64,000 nt of DNA, from positions 21,194,566 to 21,258,565 of the forward strand of contig OY744604.1 in the NCBI GenBank assembly GCA_963556255.1. The letters are read 5' to 3'. Position 1 is the first letter of the stretch, and every line of letters begins with the position of its first letter. Position numbers and translations under genes: made by a program. This document shows positions 22,398 to 32,641 of this stretch, in pieces. Under the pieces are notes generated by a model. It made no database searches, had not been told where the DNA came from, and saw nothing but the letters and a program-made list of their open reading frames with translations. This stretch comes from Allolobophora icterica (lineage: Eukaryota > Annelida > Clitellata > Crassiclitellata > Lumbricidae).

Positions 22398-22889
22398 CAG
22401 TGGCGGCGCGTGGGGGGGGGTCAAGGGGGTGCGGTCGCACCGGGCGAGCACTTGAGGGAGGCGGCACTGTGACTACCTGGAGAATTTTTTCGGTGTTTCC
22501 TGTGGTCACCGTAGTGTTTCATTTGAAGTTATTACGTAATTCGTTGCTAGAAATTTCAATGAAACTTTAATTTCATAATTCAGTGAACTTTAATCTTTAC
22601 TGTTCATCCGAGTTTCAATGTATTTCTTAGTTTTAACTTGATTTAGATCATTTTAAGCCTATAGTTTTTAGCAGCGGTGTAGCTAAGATATTTTGAACCC
22701 GAGGACGAACTATGAATTTGGCGCCCCCACACCGTTTTACGATTTCATTATTCTCGAAATAACACAATGGCAATTTTAATTATTACATAAATAAAATATG
22801 AAAAATACAGATAGTAGGCCTACATGCATGCTGCACCTTATTGCTGAATGCGGTGCCAAAATCATACCTGAGAACTGGTTTGTAATATA
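22398..22889 (+). mobile_element. hAT-like element copy 2, left part, containing part of a second hAT-like element
   Basis: It starts CAGTGGCGGCGCGTGG, the same terminal repeat as the complete copy at 28417-30930, and matches that copy for about 490 bases. The second element begins at 22672 with CAGCGGTGTAGCTAAG after GTTTTTAG, the same site as in the other copy. The copy is interrupted at 22886-22889 by TATA and element X; its right end is not found beyond X. Confidence 0.75.
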
Positions 22890-23857
22890 CCCCGTGATCG
22901 ATCGAGTCAGTCGATCAAGTCGATCGAAACTCAGCCAAGTCGAGTCGGTCGAAAAATCTTCGACTCGATCGACTTGCAAGTCGAGTCGATCATATGTTTT
23001 GACAAGTCGAGTCGATCGTAGTTTCCTCGTCTCGATTCGACTATGAAATATTTTCTTACTATTTTTTGCGGCTACTTCACAAAATAATCAACATGATGAC
23101 TGTGATAACGTAATGCTTTGTAAACGTACAACTTCCATATTAACCTGATTTGAAGTTCAGTGCAAATTATGAGCTTTTTGGTGATTTCGTATAGTGGATG
23201 CTGTAGATACTTTTTTCACAGTTTTACGGTGAAAATGGAAAGATTAAGATGCGTTAAAAATGCGCTAGTTTCAGGAAATTTCAGCTCTGTAGTCAGTAAC
23301 GACGATCTCAAATCGTTCGAATGTCTGTATGTTAGGACGGGACTGAATACTTCGACTTTGGCTAAGAGCAGTGGCTCGTAAAGTGTTTAAAAGTTGCGTG
23401 AGCTAACCCCAGCTAACTAGGCTACAGTCCTAAGATGGATAGAATTATACTTTTTATCCGATATAACCAATAAGAATATTTTGTCATTTTTTACAATCAG
23501 TGGAAAAGTTTATTATACTTGGCCTACATATTCATGAAATGAAACGCGTCTATAGCACAATAAGTCAATAACTACTTTAGCAAGCATCAAATACAAAGCG
23601 CCAGCCAAATGTTGTGAGCATGCTTCTGCCTCGGCGCTACAGAGCCAAAACTTGTGTGAGCATTGGCACATTTGGCGCCATGGCTGCCAGGCCCCTGGCC
23701 AAGAGATACAGTCCAAGTCGACAAAGTCGACCAAGTCGATCGTTTATTTGCCAAGTCGATCGAGTCGACGAGAGGTCGACTAGTCGACAAAGTCGATCGA
23801 GTCGATCGTCAGCCGAGCCAAGTCGATCGTAGCAGGTCGACTCGATCGATCACGGGG
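22890..23857. mobile_element. Inverted-repeat element X, copy 1 (TCGA-rich ends)
   Basis: The left end CCCCGTGATCGATCGAGTC is repeated perfectly inverted at the right end (GACTCGATCGATCACGGGG), and both sides are flanked by TATA (22886-22889 and 23858-23861). About 160 bases at each end are arrays of TCGA-containing words (GTCGATCGA, AAGTCGAGTCG), the interior is AT-richer. No transposase is visible; a 73-codon frame at 23160-23381 is the longest and a related frame in copy 2 has a stop. The flanks allow a TA or TATA target duplication. A second copy begins at 62019 and an inverted end at 61486. Confidence 0.8.
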
Positions 23858-24019
23858 TATAGAGGCAGCGGAGGGAGAGAAAGAGTAAGAGAACAGTTGA
23901 TATATACATTAGCACCAAACTGGGCAACTGGGGGACACAGGTATAAATTATTTTATAATTATATAACTAAGTCTAATATAACTAATATAACTAATTATTT
24001 AGCTAAGTCCTAAGCAGTT

Positions 24020-24485
24020 AAATGGTTGAACCAGAAGGAATATTAGGGCAGAAGTTCTTCAGTGCAAGAGTTGTAGACCTGTGGAATGGATTGGTACTGT
24101 CTCAGTGGACACTATAACAGCTTTTAAGAAGAAGCTAGGAAAATTGGGCTATTAAGCGTTCCAGGTTACTTTGCAGTGGATCTAACACAGAATGCACGTC
24201 TTCTGAACCACTTAAACCCTTGTTATGTTATGTTTTGTTATGTTATGTTATGTTAATGTACCAAGTTGCAGTATGCCAGCTTGTTTTCATCAATAAACGA
24301 ATATTGTATTGTATCGTATGGTAAGTGTTGCTCGTGTCCTGCTGCTGATGTCTTCGTCAAGTCGAAACCTGGAAACCGCGATTAAAGCAAGAAGCAAAAT
24401 ATTAAGTGAACGTAGTCGATAGCTTAGCGACTGGTTTCGACTTGAGTGCTTAGCGACGGCGGCGGCGGCGGATGGCCGGGGACTA
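24020..24485 (-). mobile_element. Inverted-repeat element Y, partial copy with LINE passenger
   Basis: The right edge CCGGGGACTA (24476-24485) and the preceding GGCGGCGGCGGCGG and TTAGCGACTGG blocks match the inverted left end of the complete Y at 60215-61477. Homology continues inward through GATGTCTTCGTCAAGTCGAA and an (ATTGT)n tail into a plus-strand LINE 3' end. That LINE part (about 24020-24300) has the degraded C-terminal reading VVDLWNGLVLSQ at about 24070-24105 and a (TTATG)n stretch at 24217-24256. The left end of this Y copy is not seen. Confidence 0.6.
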
Positions 24486-24769
24486 CTGTCTACCTTCTCT
24501 CTGATTTGGTTTAACTATATAACTAAGTCTTAAGCAGTTAAATAGTTATAATCTAACTCATAGGGCCTATGGCACTAGCTTCTGTGCTTAAAGTAGGAAT
24601 ATATTCATTTGCTGAATTATGGCAATTTATAATGATTATGCCAAATGACACAGCCGTAAAAGTGATGCAGTCTCGTGCATATTGTCGAGTTGTTAGGTAA
24701 GAAAAAAAATAGTTTCTTTAGTTTCTGCACCAAATTTATGATAAATGGTTGTGTGTTATACGTTTTCTA

Positions 24770-24919
24770 ATCCTACCCAGATGACACTGTGTTAAGCGGG
24801 TCCACGACCCTTTCTGTGTCACCTGTGTACCCAAACTATACAAATTGATTCGCCTGTTTTTTGTTTGATTTGTTTACCTGTTTAGTTTGGATTACCGAAT
24901 AAAAGATTGATTGATTGAT
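24770..24919 (+). repeat. 3' UTR fragment of CR1-group LINE family A
   Basis: It matches in inverted orientation the 3' UTR of the LINE at 46083-48005: CCCTTTCTGTGTCACC, TGTGTACCCAAACTA, TTTGTTTACCTGTTTAGTTTGG and AATAAAAGATTGATTGATTG. The piece ends in a short GATT tract, as expected for a LINE 3' end. The flanking 24486-24769 and 24920-25300 contain no gene I can support. Confidence 0.85.
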
Positions 24920-25304
24920 AACTGATATCACTCACATTTAAAACAGGTAAATGAGTTACTGAGTGGACGGTTTGATCATGCTTATCAGCAAAAAATGCAT
25001 TTAAAAATGCACTTTTAGCTTGTAAACATACTTTAGATTCCGTTTTGTGACATCTGCCCAATTTGGCGCCATGCATTGCGCTACTTCTGAAATCATGAAT
25101 ATTTGCCAAGGCACTTCTGTTCAAGCCAAGCATTTGCATGAATATATAATCTATGTATTAATCACGGTGTTGTAATCCTGTTCGTAATTTTTAAATTAGA
25201 TAGGCAGGAAGGTAGGCTGCAGTGCTTAAGAAATGCACGGTTAAATTTTAGAATATACAGGCGGCAATGATAAAACTAATAAATAATGATTACTGCAATC
25301 AGTC

Positions 25305-25372
25305 AGTCAGAATTTATATAGCGCCCCTTCAAGATTTCTACTCAGAGGCACTCCCTGTTCAAGCCAAGCATT
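25305..25372 (-). repeat. LINE 3'-tail fragment (L2 type)
   Basis: CAGTCAGTCAGAATTTATAT followed by AGCGCCCCTTCAAGATTTCT and ACTCAGAGGCACTCCC is the reversed L2-type tail with its short tetranucleotide end. Beside it GTTCAAGCCAAGCATTTACATGAAT nearly repeats 25117-25143, so the local sequence was duplicated. Confidence 0.65.
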
Positions 25373-25577
25373 TACATGAATTATCAAACATCGAAAAAGT
25401 TATCATCGTTAATATAACGTATTTCACTAGAAACTTGTGTATCTGGATATAAGCCGAGTCGCCCTGGAAACTGATCTACAACTTTTAACAACAATAATAT
25501 GCAGTAAGCCTATACGTTCGTAAACCGCTCGTGATAATTCGATTCTGCTTCAAATATTCAGCCTATAGGAGTAAACC

Positions 25578-25862
25578 TTGCCGATGATAGTGTCTACACT
25601 TGTTACCTTACACCTATTTGCTTTAAGGCAGTTGTATCCAGAACAGACAGATTTCAGTTCGAGTGTTTACGGAGGACTTGAGGACGACTTCGGGCAGGAT
25701 TCAACATCTCCCTTCACATGTAAAGACGCCACTGTGTCGGTAAGTGGAGAGATTGCACAAAGAAATGTCGCCACTAAAGAAAATAATGTTACGCACATTG
25801 AGCTTCTTGAGCTCTTGCAATGTGTTTATGGTATTTATCTTAGTCTCCTGAAGTACGAATAA
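25578..25862 (+). CDS. Unrecognised 94-codon frame
   Basis: I do not recognise this product. It starts MPMIVSTLVTLHLFALRQL, which could be a signal peptide or membrane helix, and continues with an acidic, polar region. No paralogue, splice pattern or promoter supports it. It may be chance. 25863-26429 has no assignable feature. Confidence 0.2.
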   Translation: MPMIVSTLVTLHLFALRQLYPEQTDFSSSVYGGLEDDFGQDSTSPFTCKDATVSVSGEIAQRNVATKENNVTHIELLELLQCVYGIYLSLLKYE

Positions 25863-26429
25863 ATCTTCAGCCTTGCAAACAGATTTGTCCGAAGTCCCGG
25901 TCCATCAATGTCTTAAGGAACATATTCCAATAATACACAAGACGTCATCCAATTATAAACAAAGCTGTCCATGATCTTGGATGTCCCGCAAGTATGCATT
26001 CTGGAATCTTCCTCGAGTCACCAATCACCATTGATCTATTGTTCAAAACAATTCATGCTGAGTATGCATATTAGTAAATGGACATGCAGAACCCATCCGA
26101 CCTTTCCCGATTCGCTTTGTTACATAGGGTTTCAGCAGACATAATTTCTGTTTGATTTGAATTCAATATCTAAGTCACGAGGATCAGGTAAAATATTCTT
26201 ATGTTAATGTTAATTGACTTTCAAGCAGTGCATAGTCTTTGCACGGTGAAAAGCATGACATTGCGCGTTAAGGGTCGTCTAATACCTATACATGCATAGC
26301 GAAAGTTCTGAGTCCTATAATATAGGCGAAGATTTTAGCAGGACCGTAACACTTTAAATACAAGCTGTGTTGGTTTCTCAGTCGCTGTTAGTAGACTCTC
26401 GGCATTAAAGTGTTACTTAAAAACAATAG

Positions 26430-27270
26430 ACAACTGCAATTAGCCAGATGGTAAAACTCGGAGTGTCGATGGGCGAACTCGAGCGCCGTTCCAGAAAGCT
26501 TCGCACGGATGAGGCACGTGAACGTTGGAGGGAGGCCCATGGATCGCGGTCTTGTTCGATCGCTAAGGGGGTCACTGCTGGAGTTCGAGAATCGGCGCTC
26601 GACGTGATCCTGCGTCTCTCTGACGTGTGATAAACGATGGCCTGGGCAGGGGAGGAGACGGCGCATCGAGCCCAGATCCGGGGCTCTCCTCCAAGGCATT
26701 TGCCGATTTCTTCGATCAGAGGGTCTCAGATTTCAGGTCGACTACTGACTGCGCGCGCCACCTGTGTTCCCTGACATTCAAACAGCCAATCGGTTCGTCT
26801 CCTTCGTGTCTGTCACTTCTGCCATCGTGTGCCGGATGGTCAATGACACCGTGGACAAGTACTCCATGAAGGACTTATGCCCACGTGGTTGCTCAAATCC
26901 TGCGTCGACCTGCACGCTCTGTACATCGCGTCGACTTTCAATTTATCGCTGTCCACTAGCGTCTTCGCGACGAGCTACAAGGACGCATACGTTACACCTC
27001 GCCTAAAGAAGTCGGCGCTTCCTAGTTGTGAACTCTCGAGCTATCGTCCGATTTCCAACCTGTCGGTATTATCAAAGATTCTCGAGCGCGTAGCCAGCGT
27101 CCAGCTTTCCGAGTACTTGATTTTGGTCGGCCTTCTGCCAGTCCATAAATCTACCTATCAAAGCTGCCAATCGACAGACACTGCCCTCTTAAAGGTGATC
27201 ACTGATCTCATCGAGGCGATCGATGCGGGTGACCAATTGCATAGTGCCTACCTCCTACTTACCTGCCTAC
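26430..27270 (+). pseudogene. L2-type LINE ORF2 fragment: linker and RT fingers
   Basis: The plus strand shows the linker (ERRSRKLRTDEARERWREA) and then the RT N-terminal part in a later frame: PTWLLKSCVDLHALYIAS, VTPRLKKSALPSCELSSY, RPISNLSVLSKILERVASVQ and a degraded HKSTYQSCQSTDTALLKVI. Frame changes occur between 26630 and 26880. The copy stops at about 27260 just before the palm, at the start of a tandem repeat. Confidence 0.78.
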
Positions 27271-27284
27271 GCTTAGAACCCAAT

Positions 27285-27572
27285 CACCAGGTGGAATAGA
27301 CTAGCCATGAATTTATACGCTCACATGAGGTAAGAAAAGATCACTAGATAGATCAGATCAGCCATGGAACACTCGCAGTGGAGTACTAACACCAAGGTAA
27401 GGAAAGGGTTACCAGATGGATTATATTGCCATGGATTATACACTCACACTGAAGTACCAACTCCGAGGTGAGCAGAGGGTCACCAGATTTGTTAAGCCAT
27501 GGATGTATGCACACCCAATGGAGTACCAACACCAAGGTAAGGAAAGGTCACGAGAATAGATTATATTAGATG
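27285..27572. repeat. Minisatellite, about 66-base unit, roughly four copies
   Basis: Blocks GCCATGGA(A/T), CTCACA.TGGAGTACCAAC and ACCAAGGTAAGGAAAGG, TCACCAGATAGATTATATT recur in order at about 27305, 27360, 27430 and 27500. 27573-27724 continues as degenerate CTAC/CCTA-rich sequence. Confidence 0.82.
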
Positions 27573-28179
27573 GTGTTAACCTGCCGACTACATACCCACA
27601 TCCGTCTCTACCGACCACATACCTACTTATCCACTTAATACTGACAAACTTACTGAACACGAACCATACCTAATATCTACCTACCTGTCTGCCTACCTAG
27701 ACACCTTCGAACCCACTACCGGTTACCATATAGTGCCTCAGGGTTCCATACTGGGTCCTCTACTCTTTCTAATCTATGTTACTGATCTGTCCTTCTCCTC
27801 TGCTGTTTTCAGATTTGTACTTTTTGCAGATGACACCAATGTATTCCTTAACGACAAATCCATTACTAACTTATTCTCCAGAGCAAATTGTGAATTGGTA
27901 TTAATAGCAAACTGGTTTAAAGCAAATAAGCTCTCTCTAAACCTTAAGAAGACAAATTTTATTATATTCCATTCTAAACGTAAACCCCTGCCTCCCACTA
28001 ACTTATCTATTCTTATTGATGACTCTCCTATTGACCAGGTAACATCAACTAGGTTTTTAGGTATAACTATTGATTCCTGCCTAAATTGGAAACAACATAT
28101 TCTACAAATAGCAAAAAAAATGGCAAGAAATATAGGAATTCTAAAACCAATTAGACATTGTCAGCCCTCGAACAATCTA

Positions 28180-28181
28180 TT

Positions 28182-28230
<49 letters not shown>

Positions 28231-28300
28231 TTTATTCTTTAATTAAGCGCCTGCAAACGCACTGCGCTGTACATGTACATGTTATGCGATAAATCTTAAC
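28180..28300 (-). repeat. (AAT)n tail and LINE/SINE-type 3' end
   Basis: An (AAT)n run (28182-28231) is followed by TTTATTCTTTAATTAAGCGC and TGCAAACGCACTGCGCTGTA. The same block (TTCTTTATTAAAAGGCACTA then GCAAACGCACAGCGCTGTAC) is at 61970-62012. In reverse it reads as a 3' end with ...TTAATAAAGAATA and a simple tail. Confidence 0.7.
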
Positions 28301-28689
28301 TGCTAACAGAACAGACAACCTGCAATACAATATTAAGTCTGTACTACACACTTATCTTTCCTTATATTTCATACTGCAACATTAATTGGGGGTAAATTAT
28401 AAAACTGTCCTACACCCAGTGGCGGCGCGTGGGGGGTGCAAGGGGGTGCGGTCGCACCGGGCGGCCACTTGAGGGGGCGGCACTTTGACTACCTGGAATA
28501 TTTTTTTCGGTGCTTCCTGTGGTCACCGTAGTGTTTCATTTGGAGTAATTACGTAATTTGTTGCTAGAAATTTCAATGAAACTATAACATCATAATTCAG
28601 TGAACTGTAGATCTTCACTGTTCATGTGAGTTTCAATGCATTTCTTAGTTTTAAATTGATTTAGATCATTTTAAGCCTATAGTTTCTAG

Positions 28690-29079
28690 CAGCGGCGTAG
28701 CTAGGATATTTTGAGCCCGGAGACGAACTATGAATTTGGCGCCCCTACCCCGTTTTACTATTTCATATTTTCCAAATAATAGAATGGCAATTTTAATTTT
28801 AATTAAATAAAATATGAAAAATACAGTTAGTACATGCATGTTGCACCTTATTGCTGAATGGAGAGCCAAAATCATACCTGAGAGGTTTGTATGTAATATG
28901 GATATAACTGGATATATTTGGGGCTCCAAAATTAAATCATATAAATTTATTTGGGATAAATTAGTTAAAACTGCATCAAAATTAAGAGTAAAATTATTTA
29001 TCTTAATCCTCATTTTGGCGCCCCTTCCCTCGGCGCCCGGGGACACATGTCCCCTCTGTACCCCTTAGCAACGCCCCTG
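28690..29079. mobile_element. Second hAT-like element nested in the first
   Basis: Ends CAGCGGCGTAGCTAGG (28690) and, inverted, CAGGGGCGTTGCTAAGGGG (from 29079); 8-base duplication GTTTCTAG at 28682-28689 and 29080-29087. Length 390 bases and no coding capacity. The same insertion is present at 22672 in the other copy of the outer element. Confidence 0.9.
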
Positions 29080-29127
29080 GTTTCTAGAAATAATTATTGC
29101 GATTTATTATATTGATAATGTGGTATT

Positions 29128-30705
29128 GCTTTTGATGCACACCTCTCCTTCTCTAGCCACATCTCCAACCTCCCGCACTCCTGTTTCATGCACATTCGTG
29201 ACCTCCGACGCATCCGGCCCATGCTCGAACTTAAAACTGCCTCCACCATTGCTACCTCTATTGTTCATTCAGAGCTTGATTACTGCAGCTCCCTCTTCCT
29301 CAACCTTGAATCCACCCAAATCAAGCGTCTGCAACCTATCCAAATTTCACTTGCCAGAGCTGTCATTAGAACGCCAACCATCATCATATCAGTCCCATCC
29401 TTAAATCATTTCGTTGGTTAAAAATTCCAGAGCGAATCCACTTCATTATATTACTGTCGCGTGAGGAGATCGACGACAACGACGAGATGTCATCATCATC
29501 ATGATAGAGGCGTCGTTGGCTTGTCGAGATGGAATGATGACGGACGAAAGCCAGTCCCCACTTGGTCAACAATGAAGGCAGCGAGGCCGAGGTGTAATCG
29601 GACACCACACAGCCAAGGTGTAATAGGACACCTCGCGGCTATGGTGTAACCAGACACCGCCCGCGCTGCAGGCGAGCGACGATCCGCGTCTCGAAGAGCA
29701 ATCTGACACTAATTGACGATAGCATGACGTGGGGAGGGGGCTGACCGATGCACGCTGAAGTTCCTACTTAACGGAAGGAAAAGGAGAATACGGGACTTGT
29801 ACTACTGACGAGCGCGACGTGTGAACATCGGTCGAGCGATCAACATCGAGAGGAACGACCAGCGGCGACGGCAGAGTATAGTCCGTCAGATTCAGAGACT
29901 GACGCGAAGAACGATCTGTAGTTAGGCTGTACGAAGCAACATTGAGATAGTCCGATTTAATATCTAAACGCTTTAATACTACGTGGAAGCTCCCGTAGAG
30001 TTATTGTATATATTTGTTTCTTTAATTAAATTCATTTATTAATTAAACAAAGTTCGTCGTGAATCTTCTATAGAAAAGTTAGGCACGTTAAATAAAAGTG
30101 CAAGTAAAAGAACAAGCGAGTCGAGGGTCGACATCAACACACGGCAAACACACGACAGGCGACCTTCGATCGCGACAATTACACTAACCTACAACTTTCT
30201 ACAATATTCCCGGCCCAAGTACCTTAGTGATCTCTTCACCATTCAGACAACGCGCTCAACCCGATCATCCTCCTGTCTCAGTCTTTCTTGACCGCCAGTC
30301 ACTACTCATCTCAAGTTCTCCAACCGAGCCATATTCAACACAGCAGCACGCCTATGGATTGATCTCTCCCCCTGAATTCCGTGGCTTCTCAGTTCCTCCA
30401 TCATCATTACAACCCGTCTCTCATTCTCCTCCTCATGGTCCTCTATCACCATCTGGCTTTCCACTCAAAACTGAAATCTCACCTTTCAAGTACTACCCTA
30501 GCTCATATGATCCTCCGCCTTCAAATTCTTCTCGCAATAAACGACACTCGCCTTGACAGCAGCTGCTCTGCCTCTTCTCTTGATCTGGCCCCGTGCAAAC
30601 TTGTACTACTTCTGGGGACTCACTCTAATTTGATTTGGTATTCTGGAAACCGGACTCGAACCTCTTTTGACTACTCTCTTAAAACCCATCTGATTTGATT
30701 TGCTA
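29128..30705 (+). mobile_element. LINE family B fragment split by a solo LTR
   Basis: 29128-29454 matches the inverted 13800-14130 part of the other family B copy (CACACCTCTCCTTCTCTAGC, CACATTCGTGACCTCCGACG, GAGCTTGATTACTGCAGCTC). The match resumes at 30178 (CTAACCTACAACTTTCTACA, GTACCTTAGTGATCTCTTCACC) and runs to the 3' UTR unit near 30640-30700. The LINE is 5'-truncated and its frames are broken. Removing the LTR and one ATTAC reconnects the sequence seen uninterrupted at 13741-13830. Confidence 0.87.
29455..30177 (+). mobile_element. Solo LTR of the Gmr1-like family
   Basis: 723 bases from TGTCGCGTG to CGATCGCGACA, flanked on both sides by ATTAC (29450-29454 and 30178-30182). It is homologous over its whole length to the LTR at 5609-6333 in opposite orientation. 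A single LTR with intact target duplication is the product of recombination between two LTRs of a complete element. AATAAA is present near 30088. Confidence 0.94.
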
Positions 30706-31639
30706 ATGCTACAAGTACTTTAAGTGCGCAGTACACAGTGATACTAGTACCGGATCTGCTTCATCTGCTACTGTGCTCTATACTAGGCTAAGGCTACTTC
30801 TAACTACTATCATACACAACAGAGATAAAAATTTCCCTAGACTACCATAGACAGGCCTGTCGCCTTACGGGGGAGGGGGCGGCACACTGATGCTTCGCAC
30901 CACCTTTGAAAAATCCACGCGCCGCCACTGCCTACACCCGCTGATTACACTACAAAAAACTGCCATACGTACTGTGTTTCACATCCGTTGGAGTGTTAGC
31001 TCCAAACAAACATTTAAGGATTATCAAATCTTAACATTAAGCCAAATAAATATGTTTCAAACTGGCCTGTTTATGTATAGGTATCATTATAACATGCTGC
31101 CTCTGTCCTTTAACTGCTACGTTAAGATGGGAGTTTCCATTCATTCTCATCAGACACGTAATGCTAATATGTATCGTCCTGAATTTGCATGCATCAATGC
31201 TAGGAGGTTTTCCATTAAATGTCATGGCCCTAGGGCCTATGCTATGGAATGTTTTACCTGTGGTGATTACTTCGCCGCAGCCAATTTGTCGTTTTAAAAA
31301 CTTGTTAAGGTCTTATATCATAAATCAAAGGTCATAAAAATGTGCTACTTGAATATGTACTTAACTATTACTTGAGTTATGCATTTACTTTGCTGTTATT
31401 GAATTTGGTTTAGGCGTTAGTTAAGAATAAATAAATCGAACACTTTGAATGTTAATCGTCCGTCATGCTATAGTGATCATTTCCTGGGTGCCCCTGTTAG
31501 CGGGACTTGTCCCTTTGGGGTCTTCATTTACGACACTACCTGTTAAAAATACCTGCCTGTAAACTATGTCTTGCAAGTTGTGTTTTAATAAACGGATTGG
31601 TTGATTGATTGATTGATTGATATTCTTCTCTCTGCCCTT

Positions 31640-32490
31640 CGGCAGGTTTCCACCTCAAATGACGCTATTCTGCATCTCAAAATATGCACTAGTTTCAGCT
31701 TAAATGGGTGATGTTTTGCATTGGCTTCCTGCCTCGCAGCGCATCTCCTGTAGGATAACTTCTCTTGTTTGGCGGTCTCTATCTGGAGAAGCTCATTCTT
31801 ACCCATCTGATCTCTGCTGTCCGCTCTCTAGCCTAATATCCCGTCGAGTTCTGCGTTCTGCAACTGGGGGGTGAGCTGTTGGTCACTCGGTTTCGCTCAT
31901 CAGTTAAATAGCGTCGTGCCTTCTCAGTGGCTGGCCCCTCTATGTGCAGTGTTCTTCTGGGAGGAAAAACAAGGTTTCTGCGGGGATCATATAAATTTTT
32001 TGTTAGTTTCGTCCATCTTGACAGAGTTTCAGACTTTTTCAACTTTCATCCAGACTTTTTTTCAACTTTCATCTCGAAAAAAAGTTGATGACTTTTTTTT
32101 AGTCATTCGTCCAACTTTTAACACTTTTTCTGTGAAAATTACTCTCAAAAATCGTTGATGACTTTTTTTAGGAATTCGTCTCTCCAAAAGTATATTACTG
32201 ACCTCTCGGGGGGAAACCATGTATCCTGGGGGAAGTTTTCCTCCCAAAAGGTCTGTACATTATAATATTGCTGGTCTCTGGGGAACACAAATCCTGGGGG
32301 ATATTTCCCCCAAAAGACGTCTAGATTAGACACTGCTCTATGTGGAATGGGCTCCCGCCTTCTTTGCGCTTATTTCCACCTGGAAATTCACCTGCTTTCT
32401 ACCGCCTCCTTAAGACTTCTCTTTTTAACCGTGGCTGGACTTCCATCTGAGTAGGTGCTATATAAATAATCAAAATGAATGAATGAATGA
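31640..32490 (+). pseudogene. L2-type LINE 3' part with a small element inserted
   Basis: Plus-strand reading has DVLHWLPASQRISCRI (about 31712-31760) and, near 31915, RRAFSVAGPSMWNGLP, the last interrupted between the AGPSM part and WNGLP by the element at 31947-32335. It continues SLRLFPPGNSPAFY and LLKTSLFNRGW, then AGTAGGTGCTATATAAATAA and a (TGAA)n end at 32474-32493. Confidence 0.82.
31947..32335. mobile_element. Small hAT-like element (CAGTGTT family), copy 1
   Basis: It starts CAGTGTTCTTCTGGGAGG and ends GACGTCTAGATTAGACACTG; the direct repeat CTCTATGTG flanks it at 31938-31946 and 32336-32344. Compared with the copy at 39610-40036 the left end has lost about 15 bases (TAATCTAATCCCCCT) just inside CAGTGTT. 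The body is rich in CAACTTTTCAACTTT words. It interrupts a LINE coding sequence. Confidence 0.85.
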
Positions 32491-32548
32491 ATACATTAGA
32501 TACATATCCACAAAACAAACTACACCCCTGATTCATGCATCTATCCAC

Positions 32549-32551
32549 AAC

Positions 32552-32584
<33 letters not shown>

Positions 32585-32641
32585 AACACACACACACACA
32601 AATACACACACACACACACACGCGCACACACACACACACAA
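32549..32641. repeat. (CA)n microsatellite
   Basis: Near-pure CA repeat with a few AA and CG changes. 32642-33004 downstream has no assignable gene. Confidence 0.95.

Larger units (their letters stand above)
28417..30930. mobile_element. hAT-like element, copy 1, with nested insertions
   Basis: Perfect 16-base inverted ends (CAGTGGCGGCGCGTGG at 28417; CCACGCGCCGCCACTG ending 30930) and an 8-base duplication CCTACACC at 28409-28416 and 30931-30938. CAG-type ends with an 8-base duplication are the hAT pattern. Its own sequence is only about 28417-28689, 29080-29127 and 30706-30930; no transposase is visible, so it is non-autonomous. It sits in the LINE at 27725-31620 and itself contains an hAT-like element and a LINE. 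Confidence 0.9.
27725..31620 (+). mobile_element. CR1-group LINE (family A) broken up by nested insertions
   Basis: The first part (27733-28165) has an open RT frame: MPQGSILGPLLFLIYVTDL, the active site FADDTNVFLND, STRFLGITIDSCLNWKQHI and MARNIGILKP. After a small insertion (28180-28300) the frame continues as degraded LHTYLSLYFILQH (28350-28416). After the hAT-like element (28417-30930) it resumes with HPLITLQKTAIRTVFHIRW, KDYQILTLSQINMFQTGLFM and SFNCYVKMG. The 3' UTR has AGCGGGACTTGTCCCTTTGG and the (TTGA)n end near 31600-31620. Both sides of the main insertion share CCTACACC. The start is 5'-truncated. Confidence 0.88.

Noticed and set aside
22820..23046. 82-codon plus-strand frame over the TCGA array
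   Set aside because: Compositional product of the repeated TCGATCGAGTC words of element X; the equivalent in copy 2 is also just array translation.
24335..24375. CTGATG...GTCGAAAC resembling a hammerhead ribozyme core
   Set aside because: The conserved CTGANGA is not complete and no proper stem II closes it; the same block in Y at 60360 does not improve it.
25109..25385. Two near-identical ~30-base blocks (GTTCAAGCCAAGCATTT) suggesting a long target duplication
   Set aside because: The enclosed sequence has no element ends and is only partly a LINE tail; could be a local duplication, so not called as an insertion.
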